Of a stretch of 64,000 nucleotides of DNA, positions 37,864 through 46,883 are shown piece after piece. Each line of letters opens with the position of its first letter. The stretch's first letter is position 1. The stretch is from Porphyromonadaceae bacterium COT-184 OH4590 (GTDB lineage Bacteria; Bacteroidota; Bacteroidia; Bacteroidales; Paludibacteraceae), in the NCBI GenBank assembly GCA_000768855.1, contig JRAN01000001.1, positions 62,224 through 126,223 on the forward strand, written 5' to 3'. The notes beneath the pieces are model-generated. The model ran no database searches. It was not told the origin of the DNA and saw nothing but the letters and a program-made list of their open reading frames with translations. The translations under genes were made by a program, and so were the position numbers.

Positions 37864-38697
37864 ATGACAAAAGATTTTGATTTACAGTCGCCCCAATGGC
37901 TTGAGATACTCTTTGAGGGTAAAAATAAGCGTTATGGTGCGTATCAGTTGAGAGACGAGTCGTCTAATAGACACATTAAAGCGTTGATAATAGTTATTAT
38001 TTTAGGATTTGCAGCTATATTTCTACCTGAGGTTATCGAAAATATGATTGTAAAACAACAGGCGGTAACGCAAGACGAGGCATTTAAGCAAACAGACTTC
38101 GATACCAAAATAGAAGATAAAAAGCCTGAAGACCAGCAAGCTATCGAAATACCTACCACTCCTCCTCCTGTATTAGCCAAAACTATTATGGTAACAGAGG
38201 CTAAAATCGTAGAAGATACCCAGATACAAGAGCAGAATTTAGCTCAAGCAAACGATGCATTGAAAAATTTGGATGCCGAAATTGCTGCCAAAACCAATCT
38301 TGAGGGTGTTACCGATGGAACAGGGGTGAATGTTGATGACTACCAAGAAGTAGTACAAGAACCGGTTGAAAAAGAGGATAGACAAGTCTATACTTGGGTA
38401 CAGGTGAAACCCTCGTTTCCCGGAGGTGAAGATGCTCGCTTAAAATGGTTGCAAGATAATCTTGTATATCCTTCGCAAGCAGCTGAAGCAAACATTCAAG
38501 GTTTGGTACAGGTCGGTTTTGTTGTTGAAAAAGATGGTTCTATTACTGACGTGAAAATAGTAAAAGGTGTGCATTCGTTGCTCGATAGGGAGGCTATTCG
38601 CTTAGTTAAGTCTATGCCGAGATGGATTCCCGGAAAGCAAAATGGTAATACCGTAAGAGCTTATTTTACTCAACCGATTCGTTTTATTCTTAAATAA
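37864..38697 (+). CDS. tonB: TonB family energy transducer
   Basis: A 277-residue protein: short cytoplasmic N-terminus, TM at about 38-56, a Glu/Thr/Pro-containing spacer, and the TonB C-terminal domain from about 180 (VKPSFPGGEDARLKWLQDNL to YFTQPIRFILK). It spans the periplasm to open TonB-dependent outer-membrane receptors, driven by the ExbB/ExbD pair encoded just upstream. Confidence 0.94.
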   Translation: MTKDFDLQSPQWLEILFEGKNKRYGAYQLRDESSNRHIKALIIVIILGFAAIFLPEVIENMIVKQQAVTQDEAFKQTDFDTKIEDKKPEDQQAIEIPTTPPPVLAKTIMVTEAKIVEDTQIQEQNLAQANDALKNLDAEIAAKTNLEGVTDGTGVNVDDYQEVVQEPVEKEDRQVYTWVQVKPSFPGGEDARLKWLQDNLVYPSQAAEANIQGLVQVGFVVEKDGSITDVKIVKGVHSLLDREAIRLVKSMPRWIPGKQNGNTVRAYFTQPIRFILK

Positions 38698-38707
38698 ACT
38701 TTTGATT

Positions 38708-38914
38708 ATGCAAAAATACGAAGGTAAAGCATTGGCTATAATGATATTTGAGTCTGCAATGGCTGTATTCTATCTATTGGCTGGAGTTGGTTTATTGTTT
38801 TGGCACAAAGCAGAGACTATAATACAAAATCAATCTATTAGGATAGTTATAGCAGTATTGTTTTTGCTTTACGGTATTTTCAGAGTTTATAGAGCGATAA
38901 AAAAACTCGTTTAG
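38708..38914 (+). CDS. Small membrane protein of the TonB cluster
   Basis: A 68-residue protein with two TM helices (about 8-30 and 42-58) and basic C-terminus VYRAIKKLV. It begins 10 bp after tonB and ends before the operon terminator, so it is co-transcribed. A TTG six bases upstream is in frame but the ATG at 38708 is preferred. Function unknown; by context an accessory to ExbB/TonB. Confidence 0.75.
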   Translation: MQKYEGKALAIMIFESAMAVFYLLAGVGLLFWHKAETIIQNQSIRIVIAVLFLLYGIFRVYRAIKKLV

Positions 38915-38937
38915 AAATAATAATTTAGATAGTGTAT

Positions 38938-38980
38938 TGATACCGGCTATTATTTTGTATAGTCGGTATCATTTTTTTTT
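38938..38980 (+). terminator. Terminator of the exbB-tonB operon
   Basis: TGATACCGGCTAT (38938-38950) pairs with ATAGTCGGTATCA (38959-38971) with one G-U, followed by a long T run. Confidence 0.92.
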
Positions 38981-39007
38981 GGTAATCAGCACAGAGGCAA
39001 ATATAAA

Positions 39008-39038
39008 TTGCATAAGTAGAAATTTATTTCTAATTTTG
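39008..39038 (+). promoter_or_regulatory. Promoter of fmt
   Basis: TTG (39008-39010), 20 bp, TAATTTTG (39031-39038). Confidence 0.75.
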
Positions 39039-39064
39039 CCCAAAATTTTGCATCGACTATAAAT

Positions 39065-39976
39065 ATGAGAATAGTATATATGGGAACGCCCGATTTTGCG
39101 GTATACCCCTTGAAAGCCTTGTTAGGTAATGATAATCATCAAATTATAGGTGTTGTAACTATGCCGGATAAACCCTCAGGTAGAGGTCAGAAGATGCATA
39201 TCTCGGCGGTCAAAGAGTTTGCTCTCCGACATAATCTATTGTTGCTCCAGCCAAATAATCTAAAAGATGATAACTTTATATCTACCTTACGGTCGTTGAA
39301 AGCAGATTTGCATATAGTGGTGGCTTTTAGGATGTTGCCCGAAATAGTATGGAATATGCCCAAATATGGCACTATCAATCTACACGCATCGCTATTGCCT
39401 CAATATAGAGGAGCTGCTCCAATCAATTGGGCGATTATCAATGGAGAGACTCAAACCGGAGTTACAGTATTTAAGCTAAAACATGAGATAGATACCGGTG
39501 ATATTCTCTCTCAGCAGGCGATAGAGATACTACCAGAAGACAACGCAGGTTCGTTACATGACAAAATGGCGGAAATTGGCTCCAAGCTTATTGTAAATAG
39601 TGTTGAGGCTATTGAAAACAATAGAATAATACCAATGCCTCAAGACACTAATCAAACATTAAATCTTGCTCCTAAGATTTTTAAGGAGACCTGCCGACTC
39701 GATTTTGATAAAGAGTGCAAACAGTTGCACAATATGGTAAGAGGATTGTCGCCCTATCCTACAGCTTGGTTCGAGTATCGTGGTATGTCTATAAAAGTTT
39801 TTGAGACAAGTTATGAGGTAGCAGAGCATAGTTTCTCGATAGGTGAAGTGCTGTCGGATAATAAAACTTATGCTAAAATAGCTGTGTCTGACGGCTTTCT
39901 TTATCTAAAAGAGTTACAACTGTCAGGAAAAAAGCGAATGAGTATAAAAGAGCTGTTGCTTGGCTACAAATTTTAG
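39065..39976 (+). CDS. fmt: Methionyl-tRNA formyltransferase
   Basis: Formylates initiator Met-tRNA with 10-formyl-tetrahydrofolate. 303 residues: MRIVYMGTPDFAVYPLKALL at the N-terminus, and the folate-site region NLHASLLPQYRGAAPINWAI followed by GETQTGVT. The C-terminal OB-like domain is present and somewhat short. Single gene with its own promoter; no clear terminator follows. Confidence 0.96.
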   Translation: MRIVYMGTPDFAVYPLKALLGNDNHQIIGVVTMPDKPSGRGQKMHISAVKEFALRHNLLLLQPNNLKDDNFISTLRSLKADLHIVVAFRMLPEIVWNMPKYGTINLHASLLPQYRGAAPINWAIINGETQTGVTVFKLKHEIDTGDILSQQAIEILPEDNAGSLHDKMAEIGSKLIVNSVEAIENNRIIPMPQDTNQTLNLAPKIFKETCRLDFDKECKQLHNMVRGLSPYPTAWFEYRGMSIKVFETSYEVAEHSFSIGEVLSDNKTYAKIAVSDGFLYLKELQLSGKKRMSIKELLLGYKF

Positions 39977-40092
39977 ACTACTGCCTGATGCAATTAACAG
40001 TTTAATCTCTCTTCTTTTTTGCTAAAATAATGTTAAAATCAAAGAGTTTGCGTTAAATGATATTAAAATCAATAAAATTTTGTATTTTTTAT

Positions 40093-40123
40093 TTTGTCCC
40101 ATATAAAAATATTGTATATTTGC
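40093..40123 (+). promoter_or_regulatory. Canonical promoter with no gene after it
   Basis: TTTG (40093-40096), 18 bp, TATATTTG followed by C (40115-40123). Transcription would start near 40130, more than 400 bp before the next gene. Confidence 0.65.
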
Positions 40124-40127
40124 ACGC

Positions 40128-40457
40128 ATGTTCAAAAGATTACTGTTATTGGTAGTGTATTGAACTAATATTGTGTGAAAAATTATATAAAAATACTCGG
40201 TAATCGAAAAGTTTGTATATCTATTGTATTAGTAATCGGATTGATAATTAAAAAAATGGAGTAATTAAATTTAAAGGTATAACAATAAGATATTGCAAAA
40301 TATACTAACAGGGAAGTGATTGTTTTTGCGTTGATTATGAGTCGTTTATCTTTATCTTGTCGGAGTTTGCATATCGTGTTTGTTTAAAATAAGTAGTATT
40401 TTGACGACTAATATTTTATCTTTTAAATAGTAGTTATAGAAAAAAAATTAAAAAATG
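40128..40457 (+). ncRNA. Candidate non-coding transcript or long leader
   Basis: Part of the 574-bp gap between fmt and the next gene, between two good promoters. It begins with ATG and an 11-codon hydrophobic frame that stops at once. GATTACT (40138-40144) can pair with AGTAATC (40231-40237) or with GTAATC in 40200-40205; GTTCAA and TTGAAC also close a hairpin at its start. No known RNA family recognised and no terminator seen. Confidence 0.3.
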
Positions 40458-40489
40458 TTTGTAGTTTTAACTTTTTTTGTTAATTTTGC
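40458..40489 (+). promoter_or_regulatory. Promoter of the secreted repeat-protein gene
   Basis: TTTG (40458-40461), 19 bp, TAATTTTG followed by C (40481-40489). Confidence 0.8.
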
Positions 40490-40550
40490 ACTCGAAATAT
40501 ATTAATTAATAAATATAAAGCAAATAGTATATTATAAAATTAGATTTATT

Positions 40551-41237
40551 ATGAATAAAAATTTATTATTATTTTTAATGTGTTTGTTTCTAACAGCTAA
40601 CATAGTTGCTCAAACAACAACAAGTGGTAACACTCCGCAAAGACCTGCTCAAAGAGCGTATGCAAATACTGGTGGAGGCATTTTGATAGCACCTATTCCG
40701 GATCAGGTTTATATGGGAGCACCCTATATGCCGGAGCCTATTATTAGAGACGGTAATAAGACTTTGATTAAAAACAAAGACTATGTTGTTACCTATACTA
40801 ATAATATAAATGTAGGTATAGCTATTGTTACTATATCCGGTAGAGGCAATTATCGTGATAGTAAAGATATCAGATTTAATATTATACCTAAATCGGTAAA
40901 TCAGGTGTCTGTTACTCCCGTTAGTGACCAAACTTTTAGAAACTCACAGATTACTCCTGAGTTACAGCTTGTAGATAATGGTAGACCTTTGAAACAAGGT
41001 ATAGACTATACTCTTTCTTATACAAACAACCTTAATGTTGGTATAGCAAGCGTTACTATCACAGGTAGAGGCAATTATAGAGATACAAGAACTCTTAACT
41101 TTAAAATTGTTGCTAAAAGTATTAGTTTTAGTGGGGCTACTACCGCACCAACACGGCAAGAGAACAAGCCTGCTACTAATCAACAGCAACAACAACAACA
41201 AAAACCAAAACCAAAACCAAGACCAGTAAGAAGATAA
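40551..41237 (+). CDS. Secreted protein with two YDG/MBG-like repeats and a Gln- and Lys-Pro-rich tail
   Basis: A 228-residue protein: signal peptide to about residue 21 (ending NIVAQ), then two homologous domains (about 46-115 and 120-190), each with a core VGIA-VTI-GRGNYRD preceded by YTNN. The repeat resembles the YDG/MBG Ig-like modules of bacterial surface proteins. The tail has a run of seven glutamines, then KPKPKPRPVRR. The tail could bind peptidoglycan or acidic polymer; this is a guess. No sorting domain. Confidence 0.75.
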   Translation: MNKNLLLFLMCLFLTANIVAQTTTSGNTPQRPAQRAYANTGGGILIAPIPDQVYMGAPYMPEPIIRDGNKTLIKNKDYVVTYTNNINVGIAIVTISGRGNYRDSKDIRFNIIPKSVNQVSVTPVSDQTFRNSQITPELQLVDNGRPLKQGIDYTLSYTNNLNVGIASVTITGRGNYRDTRTLNFKIVAKSISFSGATTAPTRQENKPATNQQQQQQQKPKPKPRPVRR

Positions 41238-41389
41238 ATTTACAAGACATTATATATACATATTTTATTGGTGTATTTTACATAGTTGTTTTTTGATAAG
41301 CGAGAAAATATATCGGACATTAAAAAAATAATATAGAAGACTGCCTATAGATTATATTTCTACTTTGAAAATTTATAAACTTCAAAGTA

Positions 41390-41980
41390 ATGATAATGTT
41401 ATCTAAATTACCCGACAGCAAACTTATTGACTTGTACTTATCGGGCGATAATAATGCCTTTAAAGAGTTGCTTTATAGACACAAGGATTCTTTATATGGA
41501 TATATATACTATTTGCTTAAAGATAGCGACTTGGCAGACGATTTTTTTCAAGATACTTTTATCAAGGCTATTACACTAATAAAACAGAGTGTTTATTCTG
41601 AAAAGGGCTATTTCTATACTTGGTTGTGTAAAATAGCCCATAATATGATTATTGATTATTTCAGAAAAAATAAGATAAACAACATCTCTCAAACATATTT
41701 AGCGGAGCAACCATCGTCAGAGTTATTCAAACATTTTATAGTTGAAAATACTATTCAAGACAATATAATCGAAAAAGACCAGCTAGAGGAGTTGAACTAT
41801 CTAATCTCTCTCTTACCTCAAGGCCAAAAAGAGATTATAAACTTGCGATTTTATCAAAATATGTCGTTTAAAGAGATAGCGGAGACTTTGAATATAAGTA
41901 TTAATACCGCATTGGGTAGAATTAGATACGCAATATTAAATTTGAGAAAATTGGCTCAACAAAAAGCTATGCTGTATTAA
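41390..41980 (+). CDS. ECF-type RNA polymerase sigma factor
   Basis: A 196-residue sigma-70 family protein: region 2 (LLYRHKDSLYGYIYYLLKDS, DDFFQDTFIKA) and region 4 (LPQGQKEIINLRFYQNMSFK then EIAETLNISINTALGRI). No anti-sigma (FecR-like) gene lies next to it, so its signal is not visible here. It is followed 55 bp later by the truncated uvrA. Confidence 0.93.
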   Translation: MIMLSKLPDSKLIDLYLSGDNNAFKELLYRHKDSLYGYIYYLLKDSDLADDFFQDTFIKAITLIKQSVYSEKGYFYTWLCKIAHNMIIDYFRKNKINNISQTYLAEQPSSELFKHFIVENTIQDNIIEKDQLEELNYLISLLPQGQKEIINLRFYQNMSFKEIAETLNISINTALGRIRYAILNLRKLAQQKAMLY

Positions 41981-42035
41981 CGTTTGTATATATTGTCAAC
42001 TTCTGTAATTAATTTTTCACACCATACTGATAGCA

Positions 42036-43271
42036 ATGTTGAGTTCCCGAATAGAGGTAAAAAATGCTAACACACACAACCTTAAAGGAGTTGATGTAGA
42101 AATTCCGCATAATAAATTTGTGGTGGTGAGCGGTTTGTCGGGTAGTGGCAAATCCTCTTTGGCATTCGATACGCTTTATGCTGAGGGGCAAAGACGCTAT
42201 GTAGAGAGCCTTTCGTCTTATATAAGGCAGTTTCTGGGCAGAATGCACAAACCCGAAGTGGATTATATCAATGGTCTTCCGCCCGCTATTGCTATAGAGC
42301 AAAAGGTAATTAGCAACAATCCTCGTTCTACTGTAGGTACTACAACCGAAATATATGAGTATCTAAAACTTCTGTTTGCCCGTATAGGTAAGACAGTGTC
42401 GCCTGTGTCGGGTGATATTGTCCGGAAAGACAATGTAAAAGATGTTATATCTTTTATTATGAGTCTGCCTACAGATACAGAGGTTTATCTTTTGTCGAAC
42501 ATAGTTTTGGCAGAGAACAGGACAATGGATGAATATCTACAGGTACTTCAACAGCAAGGATTTAGCCGTATATTTGTAGGAGATGAGGCTATTAGAATTA
42601 ATACTTGGTTGGAAGATAAGTCAAAATCGAAGAAAAATATTAAGTTATTGGTAGATAGAGTTAGGAACGATGGGCGTAAAGAGACCGAAAACCGCTTGGC
42701 AGACTCTGTACAAGTAGCTTTCTTTGAGGGACACAACTCGTGTGAAGTAGTCTATTTCGCCGATGGTAAGGTAGAGAGCAAAACTTTCTCACAGGCTTTT
42801 GAGGCTGATGGTATCACCTTTTTAGAGCCCTCAGTCGATATGTTTAGTTTCAACAATCCGCTTGGGGCTTGTCCCAAATGCGAAGGTTTCGGTAAGGCGA
42901 TAGGTATATCGCCCGACTTGGTAATACCTGATAAGAGTTTGAGTGTTTATCAAGATGCTGTGGCGTGTTGGAAAAGTGAAGGCGCTAAAGAGTGGAAACA
43001 GGCTCTTGTGCTAAATGCCGATAAGTTTGCATTTCCAATTCACAAGCCGTATTGCGAACTTACACCAGACCAAATAGATATGCTTTGGAATGGAAATCAA
43101 TATTTTGGAGGCATCAATCAATATTTTGAATTTGTCGAAAGTCAACAGTACAAAATACAGTATCGAGTGCTTCTGTCGCGTTACCGCGATGTTACTATTT
43201 GTCCTGAATGTAAAGGGACACGTCTCAAAAAAGATGCCTCAAATGTTAAGTTGTTTTTTGATAAAAATTAG
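42036..43271 (+). pseudogene. uvrA: Truncated excinuclease UvrA (N-terminal part only)
   Basis: Codes 411 residues of a protein that is normally about 940. Walker A GLSGSGKSSLAFDTLYAEGQ, the UvrB-binding region, and both halves of the first zinc module (CPKCEGFG and CPECKGTRLKK) are intact. The sequence leaves the family right after residue 405 and stops six codons later (LFFDKN). The ABC signature of domain I and all of domain II are missing, so it cannot work as a damage-recognition ATPase by itself. A terminator follows at 43405. Possibly a paralogue fragment; a full uvrA must be sought elsewhere. Confidence 0.85.
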
Positions 43272-43404
43272 TTTTATTTTGCGAAAAAGTAAGCAGTTTT
43301 AATTAAGTTGCACTCGACAGCGATAACAAAAAACAGTTAAATGCTATTTATAGGAGAAGTCAATGTTGTACTAAGAGTTTGTTATTGTATTCAAATCAAT
43401 AAGT

Positions 43405-43432
43405 AAGATGGTAAAAAATGCCATCTTTTTTG
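43405..43432 (+). terminator. Terminator after the uvrA fragment
   Basis: AAGATGG (43405-43411) pairs with CCATCTT (43421-43427), extended by a G-U pair, followed by T6. The 130 bp before it hold no recognisable uvrA remnant. Confidence 0.8.
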
Positions 43433-43462
43433 TTTAATTCAATCTAAATCTGTAATATGATT

Positions 43463-43492
43463 TTTGTAATTCAAAAAAAATATGTAATTTTG
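43463..43492 (+). promoter_or_regulatory. Promoter of rplO-secY
   Basis: TTTG (43463-43466), 18 bp, TAATTTTG (43485-43492), 63 bp before rplO. In the common spc operon rplO is internal and has no promoter. Confidence 0.8.
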
Positions 43493-43555
43493 TAAGTTAT
43501 TTTTTAATGACACTATTACTAACATTTTAATAAATAATTAATTACGAAAATCAAG

Positions 43556-44005
43556 ATGAATTTAAGTAACATCAAACCGGCAGCAGGTTCGGTAAGAACC
43601 AACAAAAGATTAGGTCGTGGTGTTGCATCAGGCAAGGGTGGTACATCTACCCGTGGGCACAAAGGTGCAAAGTCGCGTTCAGGTTATTCTCGCAAAATAG
43701 GTTTTGAAGGTGGTCAGATGCCACTACAACGCCGTTTGCCGAAATTCGGTTTCAATCCAATTTCGAGAGTAGAGTACAAAGGTATCAATCTATTTGCTTT
43801 ACAAGCACTTGCAGAAACAAAGAAATTAAGCGAAATTTCGGTGCAAACACTTATAGAAGCAGGTATGATTAACAAAAAACAGAAGGTTAAAATTCTCGCA
43901 AAAGGGGAGTTGTCGACTAAACTTAATGTAGAGGCTCATGCTTTCTCCAAGACAGCTCAAGAGGCTATCGAAAAAGCAGGTGGAACTATTAAAATCGTAC
44001 AATAA
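43556..44005 (+). CDS. rplO: 50S ribosomal protein L15
   Basis: A 149-residue large-subunit protein. MNLSNIKPAAGSVRTNKRLG, the basic glycine-rich stretch RGVASGKGGTSTRGHKGAKS and KIGFEGGQMPLQRRLPKFGF are standard L15. It is full length. rpmD, rpsE and the other usual upstream spc genes are absent; the neighbour is a uvrA fragment. Its stop overlaps or abuts the secY start. Confidence 0.97.
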   Translation: MNLSNIKPAAGSVRTNKRLGRGVASGKGGTSTRGHKGAKSRSGYSRKIGFEGGQMPLQRRLPKFGFNPISRVEYKGINLFALQALAETKKLSEISVQTLIEAGMINKKQKVKILAKGELSTKLNVEAHAFSKTAQEAIEKAGGTIKIVQ

Positions 44006-45357
44006 TGAGAATTATAGAAACTATTAAGAATATCTGGAAGATAGAAGACCTAAAAATGAAGCTTGGTATAACTCTCTTGTTTATACTTATTTATCGTTTT
44101 GGCTCTTTTGTTGTACTTCCGGGCATAGACCCTGCGTCTCTGGCAGACCTAAAGCAGCAGACCTCAGGAGGATTGCTCTCGTTGCTTGATATGTTTTCTG
44201 GGGGAGCTTTCTCAAATGCATCTATATTCGCTTTGGGGATAATGCCTTATATCTCCGCTTCTATCGTGGTTCAGTTGCTTGGTATAGCTGTACCTTATTT
44301 CCAAAAAATGCAAAGAGAGGGAGAGAGCGGACGTAGAAAAATTAATCAAATAACTCGTTATCTGACAGTTGCCATATTGCTTTTGCAAGGTCCATCATAT
44401 CTTGTAAACCTAAAAGTACAGATTGGTCAGGCATTGGGAGGTATTCCCGAAAACTTGAACAGTTTCTTGGGATTTACTATGCCTTCGGTAATAATTCTTT
44501 GTGCCGGCTCTATGTTTGTAATGTGGCTCGGAGAAAGAATGACAGACAAAGGTATAGGTAACGGTATATCAATGTTGATTATGATTGGTATCATAGCTCG
44601 ATTGCCACAGGCTATCACACAGGAGTTTATCGTTAAGATGAACGAAAACGGAGCAGGTGGTCCTATTATGTTCCTATTTGAACTGGTGGTATTTGTAGTT
44701 GTTATCGGATTTGCAATACTATTGGTACAAGGCACAAGAAAAATTCCCGTACAATATGCAAAACGAGTAATAGGCAACAAGCAGTATGGTGGAGTTCGCC
44801 AATATTTGCCTCTAAAGGTAAATGCGGCTGGTGTTATGCCTATCATCTTTGCACAAGCTATAATGATGGTGCCTGTGCTTTTCACTCTTGGTGACCAGGA
44901 ACCTGGCGGATTTATACTTTCGCTAATGAATACCGAAGGATTTTGGCACAATTTGATATTGGCTCTGTTTATTATTGCTTTTACATATTTTTATACAGCT
45001 ATTACATTCAACCACAATCAGATAGCTGAGGAGATGAAACGAAATAATGGTTTTATACCCGGAGTGAAACCCGGTAAACAGACCGCAGAATATATTGATA
45101 TGATTATGTCAAGAATAGTATTGCCCGGCTCTATATTCTTAGCCTTGATAGCTATTATGCCGGCATTTGCAAGAGTATTTGGTATTACTACCGGATTTTC
45201 GCAATTCTTTGGCGGTACATCGCTTTTAATACTTGTAGGTGTTGTGCTTGATACATTGCAACAAATAGAATCTCATTTATTGATGAGACACTATGACGGA
45301 CTTTTAAAATCGGGAAGCCGTATAAAGGGTCGTACCGGTTCTATGGCAGCATATTAA
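44005..45357 (+). CDS. secY: Protein translocase channel SecY
   Basis: Central channel of the Sec translocon, 450 residues with ten TM helices. FGSFVVLPGIDP, the plug and TM2 region LLDMFSGGAFSNASIFALGI and the conserved cytoplasmic loop GIGNGISMLIM are present; the C-terminus is RIKGRTGSMAAY. It begins at the last base of the rplO stop codon region, so the two are coupled. A strong terminator follows, without map, infA or rpmJ. It partners SecDF encoded at 6118. Confidence 0.97.
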   Translation: MRIIETIKNIWKIEDLKMKLGITLLFILIYRFGSFVVLPGIDPASLADLKQQTSGGLLSLLDMFSGGAFSNASIFALGIMPYISASIVVQLLGIAVPYFQKMQREGESGRRKINQITRYLTVAILLLQGPSYLVNLKVQIGQALGGIPENLNSFLGFTMPSVIILCAGSMFVMWLGERMTDKGIGNGISMLIMIGIIARLPQAITQEFIVKMNENGAGGPIMFLFELVVFVVVIGFAILLVQGTRKIPVQYAKRVIGNKQYGGVRQYLPLKVNAAGVMPIIFAQAIMMVPVLFTLGDQEPGGFILSLMNTEGFWHNLILALFIIAFTYFYTAITFNHNQIAEEMKRNNGFIPGVKPGKQTAEYIDMIMSRIVLPGSIFLALIAIMPAFARVFGITTGFSQFFGGTSLLILVGVVLDTLQQIESHLLMRHYDGLLKSGSRIKGRTGSMAAY

Positions 45358-45380
45358 ACAGATAAAAATTCTATAAATAA

Positions 45381-45420
45381 AAAAGTAGTTCTATGGCTTG
45401 TTTCAAGAACTACTTTTTTT
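45381..45420 (+). terminator. Terminator of rplO-secY
   Basis: AAAAGTAGTTCT (from 45381) pairs with AGAACTACTTTT (from 45406), followed by a T run. Confidence 0.93.
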
Positions 45421-45470
45421 GTTTGGATTTATAGGACATCAATATATTACGAATAAGGTAGAATTATTTA

Positions 45471-45501
45471 TTGTACGATTCGGAATTTATTTCTAATTTT
45501 G
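45471..45501 (+). promoter_or_regulatory. Promoter of the small barrel-protein gene
   Basis: TTG (45471-45473), 20 bp, TAATTTTG (45494-45501). Confidence 0.75.
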
Positions 45502-45537
45502 CACAAAAATAAAATTTAAAAAATTAACTAAAAAACA

Positions 45538-46104
45538 ATGAAAAAAGTATTATTACTAACTCTAATAATTGGATTGTCTATATCGGCATTGGCACAAACA
45601 ACATCGGATATAGAAAGTAACTTACAGACAGAATCGCCTACTCGAAAAAGTTGGTGGAGTATATCGAATCTGAATAAAGGTTACAAGGGTTTTGTCGATA
45701 TTGGAAGCGGGTTTTATTACATTCCGGATATTATCCCTTCTTTTAACTTATCGACTTCTCACGGATACCAAATATCTCCTCATAATTTTGTAGGTTTGGG
45801 TATAAATTTCGAATTATTAACCGGATACAACTTGTATTATAATAAATTTGTTACTGCTACCATAATGAACCCTTTTATTCAATATAAATGGACTAATATT
45901 GCCAAAAGAATAACCCCATTTCTTGATTTTAAAGGTGGTTATGTGTTAAGCAAAAACCTTGTATCATTCAATCCTTCGGTTGGTGCTCGTTTAGGTTTGG
46001 GAAGAAAATTTGGAATCAATGTAGGAGTTGCATTTCCTATGCTAATTAAAATAGGTGATGGACTTTTATTCGGTACCAGTTTTTTGGTTGGTATTGATTT
46101 TTAG
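45538..46104 (+). CDS. Hypothetical outer-membrane beta-barrel protein
   Basis: A 188-residue protein with a signal peptide (to about residue 19, ISALAQ) and glycine/aromatic amphipathic strands such as GFVDIGSGFYYIPD, GYVLSKN and GTSFLVGIDF. Looks like a small eight-strand barrel. The function is unknown. It lies 44 bp before dapB and may be co-transcribed. Confidence 0.72.
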   Translation: MKKVLLLTLIIGLSISALAQTTSDIESNLQTESPTRKSWWSISNLNKGYKGFVDIGSGFYYIPDIIPSFNLSTSHGYQISPHNFVGLGINFELLTGYNLYYNKFVTATIMNPFIQYKWTNIAKRITPFLDFKGGYVLSKNLVSFNPSVGARLGLGRKFGINVGVAFPMLIKIGDGLLFGTSFLVGIDF

Positions 46105-46148
46105 TTTGATAAAAAAACATACTCTTCCAAAATAGAACCGTAAATAGG

Positions 46149-46868
46149 ATGAATATAGCGATTATAGGTTATGGTAAAATGGGCAAACTGCTCGAATCGA
46201 TATCTCTACAACGAGGTCATAATGTGGTATCTATAATAGATACAGACAATACAAACGATTTTCACAGTGTTAGATTTAAGTCTGCTGATGTGGCATTGGA
46301 GTTTACCACCCCGCAAACAGCTGTAGATAATATCCGAAAAGCATGGGAAGCAGAAGTAAAAGTGGTCTGTGGTACAACAGGTTGGACTTCAGAATTACCC
46401 AAACTTATAACAGAACTCGGCAATAACGGCAAATCGTTGTTTTGGGCGTCTAATTTTAGTCTTGGAGTAAATCTGTTTTGGGAGTTAAATAGGCAGATAG
46501 CAGAGCTTCTAAACCGTTTTCCTCAATACAATGTAAGCATTGAGGAAATACATCATATACACAAAAAAGACGCTCCTTCGGGGACAGCTGTTACTCTTGC
46601 GGAAACCATCTGCTCGGCAACCGATGCCAAAAACGGTTGGACATTGTTGCCGGATAAACAGAAGGACAAAATTGAAATTGCGGCCATAAGGCAAGGCAAT
46701 GTATTTGGCATACACACCACAAAATACGAGAGTAAAGAAGACATTATTACTTTTACTCATGAGGCTAAGTCAAGAGAAGGATTTGCTTTGGGAGCTGTGC
46801 TCGCGGCTGAATTTGTGTGTGATAAAAAGGGGTATTTTACAATGAACGATTTATTGAAAATATCATAG
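46149..46868 (+). CDS. dapB: 4-hydroxy-tetrahydrodipicolinate reductase
   Basis: Lysine/diaminopimelate pathway enzyme, 239 residues. The NAD(P)-binding start MNIAIIGYGKMGKLLES and the catalytic region SIEEIHHIHKKDAPSGTAVT are present. No other lysine-pathway gene is adjacent. A MerR gene follows after 15 bp. Confidence 0.95.
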   Translation: MNIAIIGYGKMGKLLESISLQRGHNVVSIIDTDNTNDFHSVRFKSADVALEFTTPQTAVDNIRKAWEAEVKVVCGTTGWTSELPKLITELGNNGKSLFWASNFSLGVNLFWELNRQIAELLNRFPQYNVSIEEIHHIHKKDAPSGTAVTLAETICSATDAKNGWTLLPDKQKDKIEIAAIRQGNVFGIHTTKYESKEDIITFTHEAKSREGFALGAVLAAEFVCDKKGYFTMNDLLKIS

Positions 46869-46883
46869 CAAAGCCTAACGGAT

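Noticed and set aside
39977-40550. tRNA or 6S RNA gene in the largest fmt-side gap
   Set aside because: No T-loop consensus, acceptor stem or 6S-like long closing stem could be found by eye.
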